Below, in pieces: positions 25,115 to 33,953 of a DNA stretch of 64,000 nt. This stretch comes from Streptomyces sp. NRRL B-1140 (lineage in GTDB: Bacteria; Actinomycetota; Actinomycetes; Streptomycetales; Streptomycetaceae), in assembly GCF_001280065.1 (NCBI RefSeq), contig NZ_LGEA01000091.1:434001-498000 (forward strand), read 5' to 3'. Every line of letters starts with the position of its first letter. Within the stretch, counting starts at the first letter, position 1. The position numbers and the translations under genes were made by a program. The notes beneath the pieces were generated by a model. The model searched no databases, had not been told where the DNA came from, and saw only the letters and a list, made by a program, of their open reading frames with translations.

Positions 25115-26248
25115 TCAGCTCTGCGCGCCACCACGGCGCTTGCGCGCGAAGTAGACCGCTGCGGCACCGACCGCCACGACCGCGAGACCCGCGCCGGCGA
25201 GGACGGGCGTGTTGCTCGACGCGCCGGTCTCGGCGAGACCTCCGTTCGCGGACGGGCTGTTCGCCCCCGTGCCCGTGCCGGACCCGGGCGTAGCCGGCTC
25301 GCTGGGGGCCGGGGACTCGCCCGTACCCGACGGGGCCGTCTCGCCCGGGGTCGGGGACGGGCTTCCTCCGGGTGCGGCACTGTCGGTGAGCTGCGCCGCG
25401 AAGGCACCCGCGATCACCTTGTGGCCCTCGGCGTTGGGGTGGGGGTCCTTCTTCGTGCACGCCCAGGTCAGCTGGCAGATCTTGGCCACGTTGGCCGGCA
25501 CCTCGCCCGTGCCGGGTACGTTCACCTGGGTGGTGAAGTCGTCCGAGGAGAAGGCCCCGGCCACGTCCGCCACCTTGAAGCCGGTGGCCTTGTACACCTG
25601 GGCGATCCCCGAGTTGGCTGCCCTGACCAGGGGTGCCGACTCCTTGGCCGCCTGCTGCCCCGCTGCGCCCTGCAACCAGGCCGCCAGGAACGGGTTCTGG
25701 TACGTCGAGCCCACGAACTGGGTGTCGCCCGTACCCGCCTTACGGAGCGCGCCCGCGATCTGCGCGAGGTTCTTCGCCATGGTCTGGCTACGGCTGTTCA
25801 GGCACGACCCGTCGAGGGTGCCGGCCGGGCTGACGCAGTTCAGCAGGATGTCGTTCGCGCCCACGCTGAGCGTCACGTAGGCGACCTTGCCGCGGTGCTG
25901 GGCCATGGCCTTCAGGGCGGCGTCCAGCTGGGACTTGGCGTTCGGGTAGTCGCACTTCCCGCCCTGGATCAGGGAGTCGGTGGTCTCAGCGGTGCAACCG
26001 AGGCGTATGTGCTTCAGCCCGGGGGTGCGCTGCTTGAGCTGCGCGTAGAGCTGGTCGGTGTAGGCGGCGTCGGTGTCCTTGTCCACGTCCGGCTGGTAAC
26101 CGGAGGCCAGGGAGTCACCGAGCGAGATGTAGTACGTGGCGTCCTTGCCGTCGGCCGCCTCGTCGGCGGCGGCCAGCCCCGGCGTGCTCAGCACGACCGT
26201 CACAGCTGTGACGGCCAACGGGGTAGCGAAACGCTGAAGGGATCTCAT
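25115..26248 (-). CDS. secreted SGNH/GDSL lipase with LAETG sortase anchor
   Basis: The 377-residue protein has a signal peptide, then the SGNH blocks: I-S-L-G-D-S-L-A-S-G-Y (Ser nucleophile, about 42-52), S-V-G-A-N-D-I-L (block III Asn) and D-P-H-P-N-A-E-G-H (block V Asp-His, about 280). A Pro/Ser/Thr/Gly-rich linker leads to L-A-E-T-G (about 338-342), a hydrophobic helix and K-R-R tail, the class E sortase sorting signal. It is thus a lipase/esterase attached to the cell wall. ATG 26248 is used because the signal peptide starts there. Confidence 0.93.
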   Translation of the reverse strand: MRSLQRFATPLAVTAVTVVLSTPGLAAADEAADGKDATYYISLGDSLASGYQPDVDKDTDAAYTDQLYAQLKQRTPGLKHIRLGCTAETTDSLIQGGKCDYPNAKSQLDAALKAMAQHRGKVAYVTLSVGANDILLNCVSPAGTLDGSCLNSRSQTMAKNLAQIAGALRKAGTGDTQFVGSTYQNPFLAAWLQGAAGQQAAKESAPLVRAANSGIAQVYKATGFKVADVAGAFSSDDFTTQVNVPGTGEVPANVAKICQLTWACTKKDPHPNAEGHKVIAGAFAAQLTDSAAPGGSPSPTPGETAPSGTGESPAPSEPATPGSGTGTGANSPSANGGLAETGASSNTPVLAGAGLAVVAVGAAAVYFARKRRGGAQS

Positions 26249-27061
26249 CACTTGCGTGCGCTTTCTGATGTGTTGGGGGGATTGGATGTCGGAGGGCGCG
26301 GCTGGAAGCAGCAAGGCTCAGCCGTAGCGGTGTCGAGCATCCAAGGAAACGCCTCAGTGAAGACTCAGAGGGAATTCTGCCTCTGGGGAACTCCGAGACT
26401 TACCTGACTTCGTCTCGGAGGCGCGGGCCTCAACCTAGCAAGGGTGACACCGGCTTTACACGGGAGGCCGGTTAAGAAGTGATCACAAAGGAGCGTGTAA
26501 TCGCGAGAAAAAAGCGCGACTGCTGGGAATTGGTGACCGGACTCGTTCGTAGCCATTCGCTGAGTGATCCCACCTGCACGCACTGAACCGTTACGGGGCC
26601 GCGGAAGCTCTACGGAGCGCGCACGGCGGCCAGTTGGGACTGGGGCGGCGCGTAACGGTTGACCTCGTCTTCGACGAATTGAATGGTGCCGCTCGCAGAA
26701 TGCGGACGCTGGAGGCTTTACCAGGCGCCTATTCCACGGAGTTGGCAGATCTGCTCGACCCCGAACGCGCCCCTGATGAATGCGTCGGTGAACGTGACGG
26801 GCGGTCAACGGCTGGGTGAAGTTCAGCCGCGGCTGAGTTGCCTCCGAGGCCGCGGCGGCCCATCTCGAGGGTGCGGGTGCCATCGCCAGGCTCGCCATGG
26901 GGGTGTGGCTCGGTTACCGTCGTGGATGGTGCTCGCGATGCCGTTGCTGATGACGACTGCGGCGGTGAAGCCCTTCTCGGCGGCCGTCTCCAGTTCGGCC
27001 TCGGTCTGCGCGCTGCTCCGAGCCGTGTGGCTGCCGGGTCTGCGTTCCCCTCCTGGTGCTG
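26249..27061. other. long intergenic / decayed region
   Basis: It holds the lipase promoter region and a perfect 9-bp hairpin (CTCCGAGAC 26391-26399 with GTCTCGGAG 26412-26420). A minus-strand frame near 26910-27000 (E-T-A-A-E-K-G-F-T-A-A-V-V-I-S-N-G-I-A-S) looks like protein debris; a plus-strand frame at about 26659-26820 is weak. GC and codon bias drop. I see no intact gene. Confidence 0.4.
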
Positions 27062-27575
27062 TCAGCCAGGCTGGGTGGTCTGGTACTCGTCCCCTGCACC
27101 GAGTGCTCCGTGCCGGGCGCGACGGCCATGGCGGTGCCGAAGCAGAGCGAGGGCCCGTGCGGTGACGATCGAGGTGGAAGCAAGGGCACCGGCGCCCGCA
27201 CAGACGACGAGGGCGGACCAGGCGTAGGCGGTCTGAGCAAGGGTTCCGGAGCGGTTCATCAGCAGGCCCAGGAGCGAGGCGAGTTGGGTCAGGAAGAGGA
27301 CCGGAAGGGCATGGGACAGCAGCCGCAGTGCCGCTCTCCACCACCGTCACCGTGCGGTGTGCCGTGCCCAGCGCCGAGCACGAAGCACGCCGCGGATGCC
27401 GAGGCCCGTCGCCAGCAGGGTGAGGGCCGCCAGAACCCAGTCGGCCGTCATCGAGAAGGGCTTGACCACCTCGGTTCCTGCCCTGGGCCAGGTCGACGAG
27501 ACCCTGCGCGATCTGGGTGGGGGCGTCGTCTCCCGAAAGCAGGCCGGTGTTGGTGACGACCGCGATGCCGACCTT
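27062..27575 (-). pseudogene. broken serine hydrolase (beta-lactamase family) C-terminus with membrane tail
   Basis: On the minus strand I-A-V-V-T-N-T-G-L-L-S-G-D-D-A-P is typical of the end of beta-lactamase-type serine hydrolases. Continuing requires a one-base shift to reach V-V-K-P-F-S-M-T-A-D-W-V-L-A-A-L-T-L-L, and another to reach a membrane segment (L-P-V-L-F-L-T-Q-L-A-S-L-L-G-L-L, then Y-A-W-S-A-L-V-V-C-A-G-A) ending at the stop 27062. The catalytic N-terminal part is absent. At least two frameshifts and a 5' deletion mark it as a pseudogene. Confidence 0.7.
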
Positions 27576-27791
27576 GCAGAAACTGGAACTCCACCTCGAC
27601 GGCGAGGGGCACCTGCGCGTCCTCGCGGTCCTTACCTACCTCCGTGCGTGATCACGGGCCGAGCCGGGGTGCCTGGTTCCGGGAGTGGTTGTGCCTGCGG
27701 TCGCCGCTGGCCTGTGGGTTGTGTCGGCGCCACTGCGCGCCACCCGGAGTCAATCTGCCGTGGCACCGAGGACGGGCGACCGAGCAACGGC

Positions 27792-27909
27792 AGAAGGGCG
27801 CTCCCTTCCGGCGCAGCACCTTCGGGCGGAAGTGGCGGAAGTGGCGGAAGGCCCGGGAGGTCGTCGGCATGTCGGAGGGCTTCCGGTTTTACGACCTGAG
27901 GCACACCGG
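27792..27909 (+). pseudogene. integrase fragment, near-copy of the tRNA-Gly integrase
   Basis: About 118 bases encode F-R-R-S-T-F-G-R-K-W-R-K ... G-F-R-F-Y-D-L-R-H-T-G, almost identical at DNA level to 35447-35555 inside the intact integrase gene. It carries a nine-base tandem duplication (CGGAAGTGG) relative to that gene and loses the frame after the R-H-T-G motif. It is the remnant of a second tyrosine recombinase, in the same orientation as the intact one 7.5 kb away. Confidence 0.85.
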
Positions 27910-28072
27910 ACCTGGTACGCCGCGATGGGGAGGCCGCTCGGGGCGACTCGGCTGCCGATCCCCGAGGACGTCACGGGCGAGGAGATGGCTGCGGGGTGGG
28001 CCGCTCATCGCGTTCCGGCCCCGGCCCTCACTGTGCGTGCCCCGGCTGAGTCCTTGGCGGCGGCCGCTCGTG
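27910..28072. other. junction between integrase fragment and kinase operon
   Basis: 163 bases with a plus-strand open frame of Streptomyces-like codon use (W-Y-A-A-M-G-R-P-L-G-A-T-R-L-P-I-P-E-D) that is not in frame with the integrase fragment and has no start. Probably debris of another gene at the element boundary. Confidence 0.35.
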
Positions 28073-29374
28073 TCAGGGCAGAGCATCGCTCAAGGCCCGC
28101 CGCAGCTCCGCAGCGGTACCGATCGGGATGCGGGGGCTGTCGACGAGGGCCTCGTCGACCACTGCAGCCAGTCGGCGGGGCAGCGAGGGGGCTCGCTCGC
28201 GGATCGGTACGGCCGTCTCGGACAGTACGACCATGACCGGGTCGGTGCGGGCGGGGAACCGGCGTGGCGCCGAGCCGGTGAGCAACCAGTACAGAGAGGC
28301 CGCCGCGGACCACACATCCACCTCCGGCTTGGCGAACTTGTAGTCGATCACCTGGGGCCGGGACATGAAGGCCACACTGCCGCCGAGCGAGCCGGTGCGC
28401 GTGTGCCCGGAGAGGCCCGCGTTCTCGAACGCCTTGGCCAGCCCGAAGTCGGCCAGCTTCGGCACCCTCGCCGAGACCGGCCCGGACAGCAGGATGTTCT
28501 GCGGCTTGATGTCACGGTGGACAAGCCCCTGGTCGTGGGCGTATGCGAGTCCGTCCAGCACGCCGAGCGCGATCTTCACGGCACGCTCGGGCGGCAGGGG
28601 GACGGTCAACTGATCGACGCTGCCTCCCTCGCAGAATTCGCAGGCGAGGAAGAACGCCGCCCCCAGCGCACCGCTGTCCCGGAATTCGACGATGTTCGGG
28701 TGCCGCAGGGCCCTGGTGTTCTCGATCTCACGCAGAAACCCGTTCCTGGCGTAGGGATCGACCGCCGCCTCGGACAGCAGAACCTTAAACGCCCTCAGCT
28801 CACCGGAGGATTCGTGCCGCGCGAGGTAGACGACTCCTTGCCCACCGCGACCGATCTCGCGAAGCACCTGGTATCCGTGGGCCGCCTTCGGCCCGGCGTC
28901 ACCGTTGGAGACACGGTTCAACAAGTCGATCAGCACTGCGCGGGGCGTACGACGACAGGCCCCGCAGATCGTTTCGCCGTTCCCGGAGCCGGTCCCGGGG
29001 ACAGCGAGTCCGCAGTGCCGGCACGACGTCAGCCCCGAGGGCGCGGGTGCGGTCACCGATACCCGCAGCATGGTTCGACCGATGCGTATCTCGTCACCGT
29101 GCGCGAGCGAGCACTCATCGACCTTGACACCGTTGACATATGTGCCGTTACGGCTGCCCAGGTCACGCACCCGGACCTCCGGTGGGTCGAGGTCCAGCAG
29201 GCAGTGGAGTCTCGACACGCGGCTGTCGTCCGTCCCGATCCGCACCCCGCAGTCCGGCGCCCGTCCGACGAGACAGGTGCCGGGCTCGGTGAACCTGTAG
29301 TCATGCCTGGTTCGGTCGCCCGCACGCACTGACAGCGTCACGCTCGCCCGCATGTCCGTCTGTATGTCCGCCAT
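28073..29374 (-). CDS. FHA domain - zinc ribbon - Ser/Thr protein kinase
   Basis: The 433-residue protein joins three modules: an FHA phosphothreonine-binding domain (about 30-100; G-R-A-P-D-C, S-R-L-H-C, D-L-G-S-R-N-G-T-Y-V-N-G), a zinc ribbon (C-R-H-C-G ... C-G-A-C, about 119-140) and a kinase domain (about 158-430) with G-R-G-G-Q-G-V-V-Y, F-K-V-L, H-R-D-I-K-P-Q-N and D-F-G-L-A-K. The usual A-P-E is M-S-R-P-Q. No membrane helix, so cytoplasmic. It is the last gene of a four-gene operon and its ATG shares a base with the preceding stop codon. It could read phosphorylation made by the WD40 kinase. Confidence 0.93.
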   Translation of the reverse strand: MADIQTDMRASVTLSVRAGDRTRHDYRFTEPGTCLVGRAPDCGVRIGTDDSRVSRLHCLLDLDPPEVRVRDLGSRNGTYVNGVKVDECSLAHGDEIRIGRTMLRVSVTAPAPSGLTSCRHCGLAVPGTGSGNGETICGACRRTPRAVLIDLLNRVSNGDAGPKAAHGYQVLREIGRGGQGVVYLARHESSGELRAFKVLLSEAAVDPYARNGFLREIENTRALRHPNIVEFRDSGALGAAFFLACEFCEGGSVDQLTVPLPPERAVKIALGVLDGLAYAHDQGLVHRDIKPQNILLSGPVSARVPKLADFGLAKAFENAGLSGHTRTGSLGGSVAFMSRPQVIDYKFAKPEVDVWSAAASLYWLLTGSAPRRFPARTDPVMVVLSETAVPIRERAPSLPRRLAAVVDEALVDSPRIPIGTAAELRRALSDALP

Positions 29375-30285
29375 CAGTTGTCCTGCTCAGCGCACTCCTC
29401 GGCGATCCGGAGGGACAGCCGGGCTTCCTCGTGCCGCCCCAGCCGCTCCAGTGCGATCCCCCGGTTGCGGTAGGTGAGCGGGTCGTCGGGGCCGTTGGCG
29501 ATGGCGACGTCCAACGCCGCGAGGCCCTCCTCGTCACGCCGGAGGTTCAGCAGACACGCGCCTTTCGCAGCCTGGATGTGCGCGTACGCGTGCTCGGCGC
29601 CGTCGATGCCCTGGTCCGCCTCGATGATCCTGATGGTGTCGTCACAGACCGCCAGTGCCTCGTCCCACTGAGCCAGTTCGTTCAGCATGACGGCCTTGTT
29701 GATGCGGGGGGCGATATAGCGCGGCTCGCGGCGGATCGCCTCGTCGTACGCCTTGATGGCCTGCTGCGGCTGGGACAGCTCTTCGTGGATGGCGCCCTTC
29801 TCGAAGCTGGCCAGAGGGTTGAAGAGGTCGAGGCGGCTCGCCTCGTCGAGGGCTTCCAGCGCCTCGGTGTTGCGCCCCAGCTCCCCCAGGGCGATCCCGC
29901 GATGAAAGTGCGCGAGGACGTACGTGGGCCGGAGTCGTACAGCGGAGTCGAACGCGGGCATCGCTTCCGCGATCCGTCCCGCCTCGGCGAGGGCGAGCCC
30001 TTCCTCGTACCGAGTGATCGCCTCCGGATACGGTCGGCTGGTCACCTCCTCCCAGCGGTGCCTGCCGTCAATGAGCCCGCCGTGGCACCAGGGGCACCGC
30101 ACGGCACGGAACCCTCTGGTCCGCTTTCTTGTGCACCGGTCACAGAGGGGCTCCTTGCAGTCCTCGCAGATCGAGAACTCGATCGCCCAGGCATCCGGCT
30201 CACTCAGCGCCACCGGGTTGCCGCCGGGGACGGTCGATATCGAGATCAACCGGTCGCATCCCCAACCCCCACACTCAATCACCAT
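29374..30285 (-). CDS. zinc-ribbon TPR protein
   Basis: The 303-residue protein starts with a Cys-rich domain (C-G-G-W-G-C at 5-10, C-E-D-C, C-D-R-C, C-P-W-C up to about 70), which should bind one or two zinc ions, and continues with about six TPR units (for example A-I-T-R-Y-E-E-G-L-A-L-A-E-A-G-R and A-I-K-A-Y-D-E-A-I-R-R-E-P). It is likely a scaffold between the two kinases encoded on either side. ATG 30285 overlaps the kinase-WD40 stop by seven bases, which fixes the start and implies coupled translation. Confidence 0.88.
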   Translation of the reverse strand: MVIECGGWGCDRLISISTVPGGNPVALSEPDAWAIEFSICEDCKEPLCDRCTRKRTRGFRAVRCPWCHGGLIDGRHRWEEVTSRPYPEAITRYEEGLALAEAGRIAEAMPAFDSAVRLRPTYVLAHFHRGIALGELGRNTEALEALDEASRLDLFNPLASFEKGAIHEELSQPQQAIKAYDEAIRREPRYIAPRINKAVMLNELAQWDEALAVCDDTIRIIEADQGIDGAEHAYAHIQAAKGACLLNLRRDEEGLAALDVAIANGPDDPLTYRNRGIALERLGRHEEARLSLRIAEECAEQDN

Positions 30286-33200
30286 GGTTCGTGTCCTCTC
30301 CCCCTCGCCAGGTCGCGTACCGTTTCGCGGCGTAGCCAGCCGAATCCGGCGTCGGTGAGCGTGTCCAGCAGATGCCCGACATCGGCTTCGATCCAGGCCC
30401 GGCGCCTTCGGAAGGCGTCGACGTACGGGCGCGCGCTCTCGTGCCAGTCCTGCGGAGCGGGGAAGTCGAAGTCCCACGCGAGCCGCCACACCCGGGCCTT
30501 GTCGTCCTTGCCGACCGAAACGGCCGTCTGCGCGTCGCGGCTCACCCCCAGCCACACCACACCGCCCAAGTGGCCGGCCAGAGTGTGCAGGCACCGTCCG
30601 TCCTGCAGGTCCCATACCCGCAGCGTTCCGTCGGCACCGCCGGACAGGGCGAACCGGCCGCCGGAGCAGGGGACGAGCGTGTGCACGGCGCCTTCGTGAC
30701 CACTCAGGACATGTCGGCAGGTGGAGTCGGCGAGGTCCCAGACGCGTACCGTGCCGTCATGGCCCGCGGAGTACCCGGTGCTGCCGTCGGGATGGGCGAC
30801 GACGGACGTGACGGTCTCGGGGTGGTGGCCGGGCAGCATGTCGTACAGCGTGTTGGTCCAGGGGTCGCTGACCCAGATGCCGCTCGAAGCATGGCCGGGC
30901 GAGAGCACGATCCGCCCGTCGACGCTCACCATGGCCGGGGTGACGTGCTGCGCGCGGCCGGGCAGGATGCGCAGGAGACGGGTGGCCGCCACGTCCCAGA
31001 CGGCTCCTGTGCCGTCGAAACCCCCCACCAGGACGAGACGGGTGTCCAGGCTCATGGCCACCGTGGTGATCCATGCGGGGTGCCCGGTGAGAACGCGCAG
31101 ACACGAACCGTCGGCGAGATCCCAGACCCGGACGGTCCCGTTCCGGCAGCCCGAGACGGCCAGCCGGCCGTCAGAGCTGACGCCCACCGCGTCGACTTCG
31201 CCCGGGTGGCCCGTGAGCACATGCCGTGGCCGGCAGGTCCGGGTGTCCCACACCACCACGGTCTTGTCCTCGGCGCCCGAGACGACGACACTGCCGTCGG
31301 GACTGAGGGTGGCGGCTCGCAGGGCCGGACCGTGCGTGCTCAGCGTCCCCCGTGCTTCACCGGTTTGAAGGTCCCACAGGTTCATGGTGCGGAACGCGCA
31401 CGTCAGGAAGAACCTGCCGTCGGAACTCACGGACAGGACGCTGGCCGGTCCCATGCTGAACGAGCGGGTGGTCCCCCCGATCGCGCTGTAGCCGGGCTCC
31501 TCCACATCAGGCACCGGCAACTCCCGCGTCTGCCAGACCGCCAGCAGTCCGCGGCGCCGACCGTGACGGCCCACACGCGCCAACCAGTCGAGCAGCTCAC
31601 GGTTGTGTGCATAGCCTGGCACTCGTAACCCGGTGCGCAACTCGTCGGCCGCCGCAGCCCATTGATCCTCACCGACATGGCGGTCGGCCCGGTCGAGGGC
31701 CCGTACGACGGCCCGAGCGCCCTGGGAGTGCTCGACAGCGGAGACCGGCCTCGCGTAGCTCCACGGTGCGCCTGGTCCGGGTCCGGTCACCTCCCACAGT
31801 TGCAGCGCCCTGTACGAAGAGGAGAGGGCCACCCGCCCGTCGGCACGCAGTGCGAGCTTCTGCACGCTGGTGGAGAGGGTGCGAAGGCAGCGGCCCGTAC
31901 GCAGGTCCCACCACTGCGGACCGCTCGGCCCCGCGACGAGAACGACGCGACCGTCGTCGCCTGCCGCAAGCGGCTCGCCCAGGGCCTCGCCCGGCACCAC
32001 GGAGCGTGTCCGCTCACCGGTGTCGAGATCCCACAGCTCCAGCCGTTCCTCGTCGCCCGCCACGGCGGACCGGCCGTCGGGCAGCAGCACCACGTCCATC
32101 CGGGCGGTCGGGAGCGAACGCACGAGGTGTCCTGTCGTCAGGTCCCAGACCTGGAGCCGGCTCAGATCCCGGTCCCAGCGGACCACCCGCTCGGCTGTCG
32201 CCACGAGCGGGTGCGCCAACGTCCCGGCGATCCGACGCGGGCGTTGCAAAGTCCGTACCGTGCGTCCGCCGGCCGTGTCCCAGACCAGCAGGGAGCCGTC
32301 TGCCGAGGCCGATACCAGCAGTCTGCCGTCCGGGGTCAGCGCGACCGACCGCGCGGGGGACGACAACCGGTGCAGCTGACGCCCGCTCACCGTGTCCCAG
32401 ACAAGGATGACGTCGTCATCACCACAGGAAGCCACGATCCGGCCGTCGGCGCTCACCGCGACCGACTCGGCGCGCCGTGCATGCCCCGCCAGTTTGTGCA
32501 GACGACGACCGGAGCGCAGATCCCATACACACACCGTGCCGCCCTCGCTGCCCGGCGGCGGGGGATACGTGGTCACCTCCCCGCCGGAGACCCCGATGCG
32601 GCCGTCGGTACTCGTCGCCACTGGTCCCACAGCACCCTCGTGTCCGGCCAGCGTGACCGGTTCACGCGGCCCGGACAGCCGCTGGGCGGTGTCCAGCGCG
32701 GCTGCTGCCTCCGGCACCTCCGCGGCCGCGTCGCGCAGCAGCGGCACGGCCTGCTCCGGGGCGCCGCGTTCCAGGTGCACGAGACCGAGCAGATACTTGC
32801 TCAGCTGATGGTGCCGACTGCCGGTGCCGGCCTGTTCCAGCCGGCTCATCAGGTGCGTGTCCGTGTCCTGGCCCGCGCGCCAGCGGTGCAGTCCCTGGTT
32901 GAAGACGCTGCGGAGATGGCGCGGATCGACCGCCAGCGCCTGCGCCCACAGCTCCTCGGCGGTTCGGGAATGTCCGAGGTCGAGCATGGACAGCGCCTGA
33001 TTGGACAGCCCGTCGGCGAGCAGCTGCGCCGCGTGCGGCCGTTGTCGCGGATAGGTCTCACAGGTCAGCCGGGCATAGAGACCGATCAACTCGTCGGCCA
33101 GTTCCCTCATGTCGGTCGGCCGGGCGGCCGGGTCGGGCTCGAAACAGCGGCGGAGCAGTTCCTCCACGTCGGCCGGCAGCGGAGGGATCACCGGATCCCT

Positions 33201-33947
33201 TCGGCTCTCGCGGACGAACATGTCCAGTGCCTCGCGAGCTGCCTGTCCGAACCTCGTCGGCGGGCCGCCGGTGAACATCTCGAGCACGGTCAGTCCCCAT
33301 GACCACACGTCCGTGGCCCGGGTCAGGCCGACCGGCCGCCCTGCGGCGGCCCGTGCCTGTTCCGGCGAACAGTACGCGGGGGTCAGTCCGCCGAAACTGA
33401 CGAGTGCCGAGCCGAGGGGCCGCTCACCCGCCGCCACCCGCGCTTTGGCCAGGCCGAAGTCGGTGACCTTCGCCGTACCCGCCGGGCCTTCGCCGGTCAG
33501 AAGCACGTTGGCGGGTTTCACGTCCTGATGGACCAGCCCGCTCGCGTGGGCGTGCGCCAGTCCCCACGCACACTGGATCGCGATGTCCAGCAGCTGTCGC
33601 AGCCCACCCCGATGGATCGTTCGTCGCCGCACGGCTTCGGCGAGGCTGCCGCCGTCGGCCCACTCGGCGAACACCCGTGGCAATCCGTCCAGCCGCCTCA
33701 CATAGACGCAGTTCACGGTGTGCGGATGCAGTCCGAGCCGCACCCACGACTCGGCTTCGGCCTCGAAACCACGCATCCCCTGCGGCGACACGACCAACTC
33801 CGGACGTGGCACCTTGACTGCGAGGTCCATGCGCCATCCCCGGTGCCGGATTCGGTACACCAGCCCCATGCCACCGCTGCGGATCACGTCGAGAATCTCG
33901 TAGAGCCCGTGTACCACCTGACCCGGCCGCCACAACGCCCCTGTCAT
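30279..33947 (-). CDS. Ser/Thr kinase - TPR - double WD40 propeller protein
   Basis: The 1222-residue protein has a kinase domain (about 12-290: R-S-G-G-M-G-L-V-Y, L-A-V-K-V, H-Q-D-V-K-P-A-N, D-F-G-L-A-K, S-P-E-Q-A) in which HRD is HQD, a TPR-like stretch (about 305-425), and two WD40 arrays. The first array has seven W-D-type repeats (C-V-W-D-L-R-S-G through Q-L-W-E-V-T-G), the second seven to eight (N-L-W-D-L-Q-T-G through R-V-W-R-L), split by a ~90-residue helical linker. No membrane helix is present. It probably assembles and phosphorylates partners. It starts six bases after the DUF7019-like gene. Confidence 0.93.
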   Translation of the reverse strand: MTGALWRPGQVVHGLYEILDVIRSGGMGLVYRIRHRGWRMDLAVKVPRPELVVSPQGMRGFEAEAESWVRLGLHPHTVNCVYVRRLDGLPRVFAEWADGGSLAEAVRRRTIHRGGLRQLLDIAIQCAWGLAHAHASGLVHQDVKPANVLLTGEGPAGTAKVTDFGLAKARVAAGERPLGSALVSFGGLTPAYCSPEQARAAAGRPVGLTRATDVWSWGLTVLEMFTGGPPTRFGQAAREALDMFVRESRRDPVIPPLPADVEELLRRCFEPDPAARPTDMRELADELIGLYARLTCETYPRQRPHAAQLLADGLSNQALSMLDLGHSRTAEELWAQALAVDPRHLRSVFNQGLHRWRAGQDTDTHLMSRLEQAGTGSRHHQLSKYLLGLVHLERGAPEQAVPLLRDAAAEVPEAAAALDTAQRLSGPREPVTLAGHEGAVGPVATSTDGRIGVSGGEVTTYPPPPGSEGGTVCVWDLRSGRRLHKLAGHARRAESVAVSADGRIVASCGDDDVILVWDTVSGRQLHRLSSPARSVALTPDGRLLVSASADGSLLVWDTAGGRTVRTLQRPRRIAGTLAHPLVATAERVVRWDRDLSRLQVWDLTTGHLVRSLPTARMDVVLLPDGRSAVAGDEERLELWDLDTGERTRSVVPGEALGEPLAAGDDGRVVLVAGPSGPQWWDLRTGRCLRTLSTSVQKLALRADGRVALSSSYRALQLWEVTGPGPGAPWSYARPVSAVEHSQGARAVVRALDRADRHVGEDQWAAAADELRTGLRVPGYAHNRELLDWLARVGRHGRRRGLLAVWQTRELPVPDVEEPGYSAIGGTTRSFSMGPASVLSVSSDGRFFLTCAFRTMNLWDLQTGEARGTLSTHGPALRAATLSPDGSVVVSGAEDKTVVVWDTRTCRPRHVLTGHPGEVDAVGVSSDGRLAVSGCRNGTVRVWDLADGSCLRVLTGHPAWITTVAMSLDTRLVLVGGFDGTGAVWDVAATRLLRILPGRAQHVTPAMVSVDGRIVLSPGHASSGIWVSDPWTNTLYDMLPGHHPETVTSVVAHPDGSTGYSAGHDGTVRVWDLADSTCRHVLSGHEGAVHTLVPCSGGRFALSGGADGTLRVWDLQDGRCLHTLAGHLGGVVWLGVSRDAQTAVSVGKDDKARVWRLAWDFDFPAPQDWHESARPYVDAFRRRRAWIEADVGHLLDTLTDAGFGWLRRETVRDLARGRGHEPW

Positions 33948-33953
33948 GCCGGA

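Noticed and set aside
26659..26820. Plus-strand frame V-D-L-V-F-D-E-L-N-G-A-A-R-R as a gene
   Set aside because: Poor codon bias, no ribosome site, in a decayed region.
27600..28072. Left attachment site of the tRNA-Gly element
   Set aside because: I looked for a copy of the tRNA 3' end (GGTGACGAGAATCGAA and its complement) and saw none, so the left boundary stays undefined.
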